From the NCBI GenBank assembly GCA_017458225.1, contig JAFTFX010000029.1, forward strand, positions 1 through 64,000: DNA of 64,000 nucleotides, given 5' to 3'. The first letter of the stretch is position 1. Each line of letters opens with the position of its first letter. This document shows, in pieces, positions 1-7,228 of the stretch. The DNA is from Prevotella sp. (lineage in GTDB: Bacteria; Bacteroidota; Bacteroidia; Bacteroidales; Bacteroidaceae). The notes below the pieces were generated by a model, which saw only the letters and a list, made by a program, of their open reading frames with translations, did no database searches and was not told the origin of the DNA. A program made the translations under genes and the position numbers.

Positions 1-73
1 TCGCTTGTCTATCTTAGATCCACCGCCTGACACTCAGGCTACCATGAAAAGCCGGCATCTATCCCCATAGATA

Positions 74-589
74 TTACTCATGCAGCGAAAATACAACACC
101 TTGCTTCATATCCGCTTCGCGGAGACGAAGCCTATATCGTTGTTTGTTGATTTCATCGGTCAGTCGGGCGATGCCCTCGGACATGTCCTTCCGCTTAAAA
201 CGTATTTTGATGTCCACGACATCGTTGTCTGTGGCACGGATAGATTCCAGTTCCATCTGCAGGTCAGTGTGTTCCACCTGTCCACCTGCTGTGAGGGCGT
301 TCTCCGTCTTTAGTTGCGACACGGCTCCGATTTTCGTCCTGAAACTGATTTCAATGTCGTCCATCGCCAGATGGTCATGGGGTACGAGTGCCATCAATGG
401 TACGTCAAGTTCCTTACCTGCAACCTTGACCTTTCTGGACACCAGCGTACCACTGTTTTGGTCCCAGAACCGCAGCACATGTTCCAGCTGCTGTACCTGA
501 AGCATCTCCTGTGCGCTGTTGACGGCATGTTGTATGCCCTTCAGCACCTCGGAGAAAGAATATGTCTGTTTCTTGCCAAAGATAGACAT
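74..589 (-). CDS. DUF2589-like protein, 171 aa
   Basis: Function unknown. The protein starts MSIFGKKQTYSFSEVLKGI. Its middle carries a 'DVPLMALVPHDHLAMDDIEI' stretch and its end carries 'VDIKIRFKRKDMSEGIARLTDEINKQ'-type sequence, first halves of which match my memory of DUF2589: a VPLLALVP core and a C-terminal IKFK...EGLARLIDEINK block. I see no signal peptide and no membrane segment, so it is probably cytosolic. The N-terminal part (residues 10-40) looks helical. It lies 16 bp downstream of another minus-strand gene (606-1094), so the two are probably co-transcribed. The family name is from recall of the motif, not from a search. Nothing here suggests an enzymatic role. Confidence 0.7.
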   Translation of the reverse strand: MSIFGKKQTYSFSEVLKGIQHAVNSAQEMLQVQQLEHVLRFWDQNSGTLVSRKVKVAGKELDVPLMALVPHDHLAMDDIEISFRTKIGAVSQLKTENALTAGGQVEHTDLQMELESIRATDNDVVDIKIRFKRKDMSEGIARLTDEINKQRYRLRLREADMKQGVVFSLHE

Positions 590-605
590 TGGTATATATA
601 TTGTA

Positions 606-1094
606 TTAGTTCCACAGCCCCGTCAGCCCGTCCTTCCATCCGGGGAACGGAGGGTTGTGCAACAGTTCGTTGCAGATGTCAATCATCGTGTTGACTAACT
701 CCCTGTTGATGTCAAGCACCTCCTTGGTAATGGACAGCAGGGGAATGACACCGGCCATCGGCACGAGTCTGAAGACCGAGTAGTCATCCTCGTCCTTCCT
801 TTTGGCCAGCGTGATGCCGTCGAGGGAGTCGGTGAGCAGCTTGTACAGCACGGGGCAGGTGGCCTTACAGCGGGGGAGTTGCACCTCCGGATTCTGGATG
901 CGGTCAAAGAACCGCCCCCAGTTGGCAATTAGGCGCATCTGTCCGTTACCAGCGGACACGAGGCTCGTGACGGCGTACACGCCCCTGTCCACCTTGCTGA
1001 CCAGCTCCACGCAGTCCTTACGGACGCAGACGGTAGTAGTGGGGAGGCCATCGTTGAACGTAGCCCCGGCTTTCTCAGAAAACAGCTTTCTCAT
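606..1094 (-). CDS. Hypothetical protein, 162 aa, upstream partner of the DUF2589-like gene
   Basis: I do not recognise this family. The protein is soluble-looking, with no signal peptide. It has a mixed alpha/beta composition, one CxxxC (PRCKATCP, about residues 75-82) and a C-terminal amphipathic stretch with LDINRELVNTMIDIC. It lies 16 bp upstream of the DUF2589-like gene on the same strand. The usual Bacteroidetes promoter is not clear in front of it. A perfect 10-bp-arm hairpin (1118-1140) lies 24 bp upstream of the start codon, in the expected leader. DUF2589 genes often sit in small clusters of short uncharacterised genes, so a joint role is plausible, but that is inference. Confidence 0.6.
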   Translation of the reverse strand: MRKLFSEKAGATFNDGLPTTTVCVRKDCVELVSKVDRGVYAVTSLVSAGNGQMRLIANWGRFFDRIQNPEVQLPRCKATCPVLYKLLTDSLDGITLAKRKDEDDYSVFRLVPMAGVIPLLSITKEVLDINRELVNTMIDICNELLHNPPFPGWKDGLTGLWN

Positions 1095-1117
1095 CGGCTT
1101 ATCTCTTTACACCATCA

Positions 1118-1140
1118 GTCTCAGTGTTACACACTGAGAC
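1118..1140. other. Perfect hairpin upstream of the 606-1094 gene
   Basis: Two 10-bp arms (GTCTCAGTGT and ACACTGAGAC) flank a 3-nt loop. No T-run follows on either strand, so it is not a standard terminator. It ends 24 bp from the start codon of the minus-strand gene and could be a leader structure or an operator. Confidence 0.5.
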
Positions 1141-1358
1141 CAACGTATTTGGTTAAACTTTGTTCAGGATTGCAAAAATTTGTTTTTCAACCAAACAACA
1201 GGCTCCGATGTTTCTCCCGGATTTTTTCCTTACACGTCCGGGACGTGTGTTTCACCGTTTTCCCCCAACAGCCACCTTCATCCACCCTGTATCCGTCTTC
1301 ACACTCGGCATAAGAATTAACATTCCTTCACCCTTTTGGGATAAAGAATCTTAAAGCT

Positions 1359-1390
1359 ATTGCCCAATTCGGCAAAAAGTGCTACCTTTG
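1359..1390 (+). promoter_or_regulatory. Bacteroidetes-type promoter facing right
   Basis: ATTG at 1359-1362, a 20-nt spacer, then TACCTTTG at 1383-1390: a good match to the TTTG / TAnnTTTG consensus. It reads into the short ORF at 1398-1559. Confidence 0.65.
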
Positions 1391-1397
1391 TGTAGAA

Positions 1398-1559
1398 ATG
1401 ACAGGAAAAGGCCCCGAATCCCGGATGTCTGATGAATGTCTGATGAAACAGGAAATGGTGATTTCGTTTTACACTCAGTATCAGGCTGTTATGCGGAAGT
1501 TCACATTAGCAGATAAAACTGCTCGAACTTGGTATTGTGCCAGTGCTGACCCTTGGTAA
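1398..1559 (+). pseudogene. 5' fragment of an unknown gene, cut at the capF junction
   Basis: A 53-codon ORF starts 8 nt after a strong promoter. Its first ~34 codons (MTGKGPESRMSDECLMKQEM, then VISFYTQYQAVMRK) read like the start of a real protein. From about 1500 onward the DNA is the antisense of capF, so the last ~19 codons are read from the wrong strand of another gene. The simplest reading is that a rearrangement removed the rest of this gene together with the 3' end of capF. The family cannot be told from 34 residues. Confidence 0.45.
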
Positions 1560-2493
1560 TACCAGGCTTGCTGATATTGATTGAGACCTGACCTGCATTG
1601 AGGGTATGTACCAATTCCGTAAACGAGCCTCTTTCATCCACATTCATCTTCAGCGAGAATGCGGTCTTCTCGTAGGGCAGATAACTCAGATAGGTGCTAT
1701 ACAGCTTCTTTGCAAAGCTGTTAGCAGGAATCTCTGGAATCATCAATGTCTTGGGTTGTTCTGCGAAACTCTTCAGCAGTTCGACAATCTCACCCAATGT
1801 AACATAGTGCGTAATCGGGCAATAGCAATACTTGCCGTCTGCCTGCGGCAGCACGTCAAGGCCGTCAAACTCGCAATGATGCTCTTTCCCTTCCAATCCA
1901 GCAATCATTTCGTCAACGAGGTCATCAATATAGAGCAGTTCCAGCTCTACACTTGGGTCATTGACAGTATAAGGCAGGTCATTAGCAAACGCATTGCAGA
2001 AAGTAGCCACCGCACTGTTATAATTCGGTCTGCACCACTTACCGAACAAGTTCGGGAAACGGTACACCAGAACCTTAGCGCCAGTTTCCTTGCTATAATC
2101 AAGGAACAAGTCCTCGCCAGCCTTCTTACTGCGGCCATACACCGAATTACCAAAGCGTCCAGTCAAACTGGCCTGCTGACTGGAACTCAGCATCAGGGGA
2201 CAAGTATTTCCATACTTCTTCAGTGTATCGAGCAATGTGGAAGCAAACCCAAAGTTCCCTTCCATGAACTCGCTCTGCTCCTTCGGACGGTTCACACCTG
2301 CCAGGTTGAACACAAAGTCTGCTTTCTTGCAGTATTCGTCCAACTGTTCTGGCGTAGAATCTAAATCATATTCATAAACGGCCTCCACGCTCACGTTACC
2401 ATAGCAACGTGCCTTACCGTCTTTGATGTTATTCAACTGTGCACACAGGTTCTTACCTACGAACCCTTTGGCACCAGTAACTAGTATTCGCAT
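1501..2493 (-). CDS. capF: CapF/WbjC-type reductase with a truncated cupin domain, 330 aa
   Basis: Bifunctional enzyme of UDP-N-acetyl-L-fucosamine synthesis. In characterised CapF the N-terminal SDR domain reduces the 4-keto sugar with NADPH, and the C-terminal cupin domain acts as an epimerase. Visible here are the N-terminal Rossmann motif TGAKGFVG, the YxxxK pair in SVYGRSKKAGEDLF, and the start of the cupin block (ISKPGITKGQHWHNTKFE). The reading frame stops right after FEQFYLLM, so about 60-80 residues of the cupin usually present are missing. Only the first metal-binding histidines remain. The start is set by a TGATG overlap with the capG stop and an AGGAGG Shine-Dalgarno sequence. capE, the usual first gene of this pathway, is absent. 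The reductase domain may still fold, but the full reaction is unlikely. Confidence 0.85.
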   Translation of the reverse strand: MRILVTGAKGFVGKNLCAQLNNIKDGKARCYGNVSVEAVYEYDLDSTPEQLDEYCKKADFVFNLAGVNRPKEQSEFMEGNFGFASTLLDTLKKYGNTCPLMLSSSQQASLTGRFGNSVYGRSKKAGEDLFLDYSKETGAKVLVYRFPNLFGKWCRPNYNSAVATFCNAFANDLPYTVNDPSVELELLYIDDLVDEMIAGLEGKEHHCEFDGLDVLPQADGKYCYCPITHYVTLGEIVELLKSFAEQPKTLMIPEIPANSFAKKLYSTYLSYLPYEKTAFSLKMNVDERGSFTELVHTLNAGQVSINISKPGITKGQHWHNTKFEQFYLLM

Positions 2494-3653
2494 CAGAACT
2501 TCCTCCAAACCATTTTGTTAACGATGCCAACGTAGCTCTGGATAATCTTTACCACTTTGGTAGAGACATTCTCCTCGATGTAGTCAGGAACAGGAATGCC
2601 GTAGTCACTATTCTGATTCAATGTCACTGCTGTATCTACAGCTTGGAGCAATGATTTTTCGTCAATACCTGCGATGATGAAGCAAGCCTTATCGATAGCT
2701 TCTGGACGCTCTGTAGAGGTACGAATGCAGATAGCAGGGAATGGATGACCAACAGATGTGAAGAAACTGCTCTCTTCAGGCAGAGTTCCAGAGTCAGAAA
2801 CTACTGCAAAAGCATTCATCTGTAGGCAGTTGTAATCATGGAAACCAAGAGGCTCGTGCTGAATGACACGACTGTCGAGCTGGAAGCCAGACTGTTCCAA
2901 ACGCTTACGGCTTCTTGGATGGCAGCTATAAAGAATTGGCATATCATATTTCTCAGCCATCTTATTGATGGCGGTGAAGAGACTCATAAAGTTCTTTTCT
3001 GTATCTATGTTCTCTTCACGATGCGCACTCAGAAGGATATACTTGCCCTTCTCCAAGCCCAGATGTTTATGAATATCGCTTGCCTCTATCTCAGCAAGAT
3101 TCTGATGCAGCACCTCAGCCATTGGACTACCAGTAACATAGGTACGCTCCTTGGGGAGACCGCAGTCAGCCAGATAGCGACGTGCATGCTCAGAGTATGC
3201 CATATTCACATCACTGATGATGTCCACAATACGACGGTTGGTCTCCTCTGGCAGACACTCATCCTTGCAGCGGTTACCTGCCTCCATGTGGAAGATGGGA
3301 ATATGCAGGCGCTTGGCACCAATTACTGACAGGCAACTATTAGTATCACCAAGTACTAGCACTGCATCAGGCTTGGTCTCAACCATCACCTTATATGACT
3401 TGTCAATGATGTTACCCATCGTAGAACCAAGGTCATCACCCACAGCTTCCATATAGATATCAGGATCTGCCAACTTCAGGTCCTTGAAGAACACTCCATT
3501 GAGGTTATAGTCATAGTTCTGCCCAGTATGTGCCAGCAGACAGTCAAAATACTCGCGGCACTTGTTAATGACCGCCGCCAAACGGATAATCTCCGGGCGC
3601 GTTCCAACAATTATCAGAAGCTTCAGCTTCCCATTCTCTTTAAACTTTGCCAT
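2493..3653 (-). CDS. capG: UDP-N-acetyl sugar 2-epimerase (CapG/FnlC-type), 386 aa
   Basis: Non-hydrolysing UDP-N-acetylglucosamine 2-epimerase family, catalysing the last step to UDP-L-FucNAc in capsule or O-antigen synthesis. Family signatures are the N-terminal LLIIVGTRPEIIRLAAV, the HTGQNYDYN block, HMEAGNRC, the AHREEN motif and the C-terminal VSDSGTLPEESS with the RTSTERPEA region. The length is normal for the family. Assignment to the CapG/FnlC branch rather than plain WecB rests on its neighbour capF and on the FnlC-like HTGQNYDYNLNGVFF. It overlaps capF by one base (TGATG), so translation is coupled. upxY lies 223 bp upstream, in the arrangement of a capsule operon controlled by antitermination. 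Confidence 0.88.
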   Translation of the reverse strand: MAKFKENGKLKLLIIVGTRPEIIRLAAVINKCREYFDCLLAHTGQNYDYNLNGVFFKDLKLADPDIYMEAVGDDLGSTMGNIIDKSYKVMVETKPDAVLVLGDTNSCLSVIGAKRLHIPIFHMEAGNRCKDECLPEETNRRIVDIISDVNMAYSEHARRYLADCGLPKERTYVTGSPMAEVLHQNLAEIEASDIHKHLGLEKGKYILLSAHREENIDTEKNFMSLFTAINKMAEKYDMPILYSCHPRSRKRLEQSGFQLDSRVIQHEPLGFHDYNCLQMNAFAVVSDSGTLPEESSFFTSVGHPFPAICIRTSTERPEAIDKACFIIAGIDEKSLLQAVDTAVTLNQNSDYGIPVPDYIEENVSTKVVKIIQSYVGIVNKMVWRKF

Positions 3654-3876
3654 TATTTCGATTTTATTATTACCACGTTGATTTCGCCAATCCTTTCATA
3701 GAAAGCGTCCTTTAGGCCGAGCGCTGACATGCGACCCCAAAAAGGTTGCCCTTTTAGGTAACTTGCGTTAAAAATCGACTAAATTTTATTGATTTTTAAT
3801 TTTCTATATTTATGCCAATAGCCATCGGAAGCAGGTGGGCATAGTCCCTGCGGCCTTCAATAATTGCACTGAAAAA
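3654..3876 (-). other. Spacer between upxY and capG, no gene seen
   Basis: This stretch has no convincing ORF. It becomes AT-rich near 3760-3810. It contains a short inverted repeat, AAAAGGTTGCCCTTTT, at about 3737-3752. Other polysaccharide-locus genes may have been lost here, but no gene remnant is readable. Confidence 0.4.
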
Positions 3877-4491
3877 CTACTGGTTGCTCAGCCTCCAGGC
3901 TTCGGCTTCGGTCAGATAGCGGAGATGGTTCTTGTGAACATCAACGATGGCGGCGGCCTGCCGGTCGCCAACGGTCAGCACCACGCAACGCTTGCCCTGG
4001 ACACGCTTGACACGGCCAATCACACCGGTAAAGGGGCCCTCAATGATCTGGACCAGCTGGCTCGGCTTAATAGCGTACTGCATGTCCTTGAGGAAGAGGA
4101 CGTTCTCCTTCTCGCTGTCAGCTATCCGCCGATAATCTTCCATCGTTTTGTCGGGGATGACGACGACTTCACTGTAGCGGCGCAGGCGTTCGTCGTAGGC
4201 TGGGTGCATGACGAAGCGAAGGGGCTCGAACCATTCCTGGTTGCTCTTGATTCTCAGCAGGTTGCCATACGTGGAATGCACAAAGATATAGTTGAGCAGA
4301 TAGGGAGCAAAGTCCATCTTGTTCGCATTCACCTTGATATAGCGGAGGGGTGCGTAGGCTTCCAAGAGGATGTTTTCTTCTTGCAGCTTTTCCTTCTGCT
4401 TTTCAAAACGCTCCAGCATCAGGTTCAGACGCGGAAGGCTGGAGTGACGGATACGCATGGGAAACCAGTGGCAGTCGCTTTCGTTTATCAT
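3877..4491 (-). CDS. upxY: UpxY-family transcription antiterminator (NusG-like), 204 aa
   Basis: Locus-specific NusG paralogue. In Bacteroides, UpxY proteins bind RNA polymerase in the leader of a capsule operon and prevent premature termination. Seen here are an N-terminal NGN-type domain (start MINESDCHWFPMRIRHSS; core APYLLNYIFVHST, about residues 62-75) and a C-terminal KOW-type segment (IIEGPFTGVIGRVKRVQGK). Length and architecture match the family. It is the first gene of the minus-strand capG-capF unit. Its candidate promoter (4662-4669) leaves a leader of about 165 nt, consistent with leader-based regulation. With only two downstream genes left, one of them truncated, the regulator may have outlived most of its operon. 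Confidence 0.88.
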   Translation of the reverse strand: MINESDCHWFPMRIRHSSLPRLNLMLERFEKQKEKLQEENILLEAYAPLRYIKVNANKMDFAPYLLNYIFVHSTYGNLLRIKSNQEWFEPLRFVMHPAYDERLRRYSEVVVIPDKTMEDYRRIADSEKENVLFLKDMQYAIKPSQLVQIIEGPFTGVIGRVKRVQGKRCVVLTVGDRQAAAIVDVHKNHLRYLTEAEAWRLSNQ

Positions 4492-4661
4492 ATTTCAGTG
4501 GTTTCTATTTCAGAAAAGTGCGTATCTTGGGGACACCACATTTTGGAATGCAGCGACTATAGTAAATGCGTTGACTGACAATCGTCTTTAATGTACTGTG
4601 AACCAATGACATAACAGACGATGAACCCGAAATCTTCTGAAAGAAGACTTCTATGTGGTTG

Positions 4662-4669
4662 CAAAGGTA
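4662..4669 (-). promoter_or_regulatory. Candidate upxY -7 element
   Basis: TACCTTTG on the minus strand. The -33 partner is poor. The 21-bp array at 4683-4745 occupies the upstream region, so array and promoter may interact. Confidence 0.5.
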
Positions 4670-4682
4670 CGAAGATTATTTT

Positions 4683-4745
4683 CAATTTTTGCATAAATTG
4701 GAGCAATTTTTGCATAAATTCATCCAATTTTCGCATAAATTGAAA
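4683..4745. repeat. Three tandem 21-bp units between divergent promoters
   Basis: Units start at 4683, 4704 and 4725, exactly 21 bp apart. Each has the core CAATTTT(T/C)GCATAAATT followed by four variable bases. Each unit is itself an imperfect dyad (CAATTT...AAATTG). It lies between the upxY promoter (left-facing) and the flippase promoter (right-facing). Confidence 0.85.
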
Positions 4746-4763
4746 GAAAGGAAAGGCTGTTGT

Positions 4764-4794
4764 TTTGTCATATTGCCAAAAATGCCTACCTTTG
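4764..4794 (+). promoter_or_regulatory. Promoter of the flippase operon
   Basis: TTTG at 4764-4767, a 19-nt spacer, TACCTTTG at 4787-4794. The flippase start is 34 nt further on. Confidence 0.75.
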
Positions 4795-4828
4795 CCGATA
4801 AGAACCTAAAAACAACGGAACGACAACC

Positions 4829-6385
4829 ATGAGCGGACGTGTGGGAAAGAGCGTGATGAACGTGAAGGTGGGAATGTTTTTCTACCTGCTTTCGCTGTTG
4901 CTGGCTTTCTTCTCCAGGAATATCTTCCTGAACTGTCTGGGTGCCGAGTTCATGGGTCTGACGGGGGTGCTGCAGAACATTCTGAGCTATCTGAACGTGG
5001 CCGAACTGGGCATTGGCACCAGCATCACCTTTTTCTTATATAAGCCGTTGCAGCAGGACGACCACATGAAGACGAGCGAGATCATGTCGGTGCTGGCCTA
5101 CCTGTACCGCTGCATCGGCTGGCTGATCGGCGGTGTAGGCGTGCTCATCAGTCTGGCGTTCCCTCTGTTCTTCGGCGGTCTGTCGGTCAGTCTGCCACTC
5201 ATCTACTTCGCCTTCTATTCCTTCCTGGCCACGTCGATGGCCGGCTACCTCATCAACTACCGGCAACTGCTGGTGTCGGCCAACCAGAAGCAGTATGTGG
5301 TGAACGGCTACTTCCAGACCATCGCCATCCTGCAGAGCCTGACCCAGATTGTGCTGGCGTGGTTCTATCAGAACCTGTACCTGTGGGTGGCCGTCGGCCT
5401 GTTCTATACCATCGTGGGCTGTATTGTGTTCAACCGTCGCATCAGCAAGGAGTACCCGTGGCTGAAGATTGACCTGCGCCAGGGCCGGAAGAGCCTGAAG
5501 GACTATCCCGAGATACTGCGCAAGACCCGCCAGGTGTTCATCCAGCGCATCAAGGACCTGCTGCTCTACCGAAGCGACGACCTGCTGGTGGCCACGTTTG
5601 TATCGGTGGTGCAGTCGGCTTTCTACTTCAACTACACCATGCTGGTGAACAAGCTGAACTTCATGGTGAACATTCTCTCTGACGGCATGAATGCCGGCAT
5701 TGGCAACCTGATAGCCGAAGGCAACCGGCAGAACACAATGAAGGTGTTCTGGGAGCTGACGGCCATCCGCTTCCTGATTACGGGGCTCATCGTGTTCGGC
5801 TTTCTGATGTTCATGCAGCCTTTCGTGCGCTGCTGGCTGGGCGACAAGTGGCTGCTGAGCGACCTGGTGGTCTACCTGCTGCTGGCGAATGTGTTCATCA
5901 CACTCTCGCGAGGAGTGGTGGAGATGTACATCAGCGCCTGCGGACTGTTCCACGACGTATGGGCAGCTTGGACGGAGCTGTTCTTGAACCTGGGCATCAC
6001 GCTGGCCCTGGCACCCTTCCTGGGCATTCCGGGCATCCTGCTGGGAAAGATTCTGAGCGTGTTCTTCATCGCCCTGTTCTGGAAGCCCCACTTCCTGTTC
6101 AGCGAAGGGCTGCACGTCCGCGTGGCCGACTACTGGCGGGGCATGCTGCCCTACTACCTCATCTTCGCTGTGTTCCTGGCCGTCGCCGTGAGTCTGAAGG
6201 TGCTGGTGATAGACCCCTACGTGGACTCGTGGGGAAAGCTGACAGTCTGCGGAGTGTGCATCGTGCCGGTGCTGATGCTGGTCTACTTCCTCGTGCTCTT
6301 CGCCGCCACTCGGGGCATGAAGTACTTCATTGCCCGCAAGCCGGCCATTTACCAGAAACTGCGTTTCCTTACTAAACAAGAATAA
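4829..6385 (+). CDS. Polysaccharide flippase (Wzx-like, MOP superfamily), 518 aa
   Basis: Integral membrane protein likely to flip lipid-linked oligosaccharide across the inner membrane. About a dozen hydrophobic segments run through the sequence, beginning with VGMFFYLLSLLLAFFSRNIF near residues 14-34. The N-terminal pattern (NIFLNCLGAEFMGLTGVLQN, then ILSYLNVAELGIGTSI) is typical of the PST/RfbX branch found beside glycosyltransferases in Bacteroidetes. It is the first gene of a plus-strand operon with a GT11 fucosyltransferase (3 bp downstream) and a GT4 enzyme. No Wzy polymerase is recognisable in the cluster, so the product may be a short oligosaccharide or the polymerase lies elsewhere. 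Confidence 0.85.
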   Translation: MSGRVGKSVMNVKVGMFFYLLSLLLAFFSRNIFLNCLGAEFMGLTGVLQNILSYLNVAELGIGTSITFFLYKPLQQDDHMKTSEIMSVLAYLYRCIGWLIGGVGVLISLAFPLFFGGLSVSLPLIYFAFYSFLATSMAGYLINYRQLLVSANQKQYVVNGYFQTIAILQSLTQIVLAWFYQNLYLWVAVGLFYTIVGCIVFNRRISKEYPWLKIDLRQGRKSLKDYPEILRKTRQVFIQRIKDLLLYRSDDLLVATFVSVVQSAFYFNYTMLVNKLNFMVNILSDGMNAGIGNLIAEGNRQNTMKVFWELTAIRFLITGLIVFGFLMFMQPFVRCWLGDKWLLSDLVVYLLLANVFITLSRGVVEMYISACGLFHDVWAAWTELFLNLGITLALAPFLGIPGILLGKILSVFFIALFWKPHFLFSEGLHVRVADYWRGMLPYYLIFAVFLAVAVSLKVLVIDPYVDSWGKLTVCGVCIVPVLMLVYFLVLFAATRGMKYFIARKPAIYQKLRFLTKQE

Positions 6386-6388
6386 ACC

Positions 6389-7225
6389 ATGAGAATTATC
6401 TGCGACGCTCCCGGACAGACCTGCAACCGACTGTGGACCTATGTGGCCTCGGTGGCACGGTGCATCGCCGAACGACGGAAGATGGTCATCATCTTCTACG
6501 ACTGGACTATCGAGGACTTCCCCAACCTGCTGCACAGCAAATACATCTACTTCCCCCTGTGGCACAAGTGGTATCTGGAGCGCGGCAACGGCTGGAACAA
6601 CTACAAGGGACTGACGTGGAAGGTGACCCACAACAAACGGTGGGACAAGGTTTTCAGTTTCTTCGGCTGCACGAAGGGATGGAGCACGCGCACCGACACG
6701 CGCTATCTTAGGCAGACGCTGCCCGAGCTGAAGCGCATCTTCCGCCCGAAAGACGAGATCATGAACAAGGCCGAGGCGATGGTGGCCAGTCTGCGCCGCG
6801 AGGCCGACATTGTGGTGGGGGTACATATACGGCGGGGCGACTATGCCACTTGGAACGATGGCCGATTCTTCTTCGAGCTGGAAGAGTACCGGCAGTTCAT
6901 GCTTCGCGTACAATATTTATATAAAGACAAGCGCGTGGTCTTCTTCATCAGCAGCAACGAAGACTTTCCGCCAGAGCAGTTTGAGGGTTGCCGCTGCCGT
7001 CGCTTCGGGCGCGAGCCGTCGGGGGCCATTCTCGACCTCTACACGCTGTCGCTATGCGACCGCATCATGGGCCCCGTCAGCAGCTACTCGCGCTGGGCAT
7101 CGTTCATCGGCGAGGTGCCACTGTGCTTTCTGGAAGACAAAGAGCAGCAGTTCACAGAGGAGAACTTTTCTAAGATCGTGGACTTCTTCCACTTTGAGAA
7201 CGGAAAAGAGATTTTTGACTGGTAA
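6389..7225 (+). CDS. GT11-family alpha-1,2-fucosyltransferase-like protein, 278 aa
   Basis: Transfers fucose from GDP-fucose, if family behaviour holds. The diagnostic GT11 motif HIRRGDY is at residues 146-152, followed by the expected FFISSNEDF and the C-terminal DLYTLSLCDRIMGPVSSYSRWA region (S-x-[FY]-S/x-W type). The N-terminus (MRIICDAPGQTCNRLWTYVA) fits the family's G-x-G/N-x-L(F/W) opening. The length is at the short end for GT11. The gene is tightly packed between the flippase (3 bp) and a GT4 gene (3 bp). Acceptor and linkage cannot be told from sequence. Confidence 0.82.
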   Translation: MRIICDAPGQTCNRLWTYVASVARCIAERRKMVIIFYDWTIEDFPNLLHSKYIYFPLWHKWYLERGNGWNNYKGLTWKVTHNKRWDKVFSFFGCTKGWSTRTDTRYLRQTLPELKRIFRPKDEIMNKAEAMVASLRREADIVVGVHIRRGDYATWNDGRFFFELEEYRQFMLRVQYLYKDKRVVFFISSNEDFPPEQFEGCRCRRFGREPSGAILDLYTLSLCDRIMGPVSSYSRWASFIGEVPLCFLEDKEQQFTEENFSKIVDFFHFENGKEIFDW

Positions 7226-7228
7226 GGG

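Noticed and set aside
1..73. Possible gene end at the left window edge
   Set aside because: Only short frames with early stops are present; too little sequence to support a feature.
1160..1354. Plus-strand 64-codon ORF in the 1.1-1.4 kb gap
   Set aside because: No promoter or ribosome site ahead of it; a strong promoter follows it instead, serving the ORF at 1398.
3835..4578. 247-codon plus-strand frame over upxY
   Set aside because: The minus strand encodes a complete NusG-like protein; this frame has no motif or ribosome site.
5036..6913. 625-codon open frame on the minus strand across the flippase and GT11 genes
   Set aside because: It is antisense to two genes with clear family motifs. 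Its composition (His/Gln/Val-rich, no domain) is typical of a reversed frame in GC-rich coding DNA.
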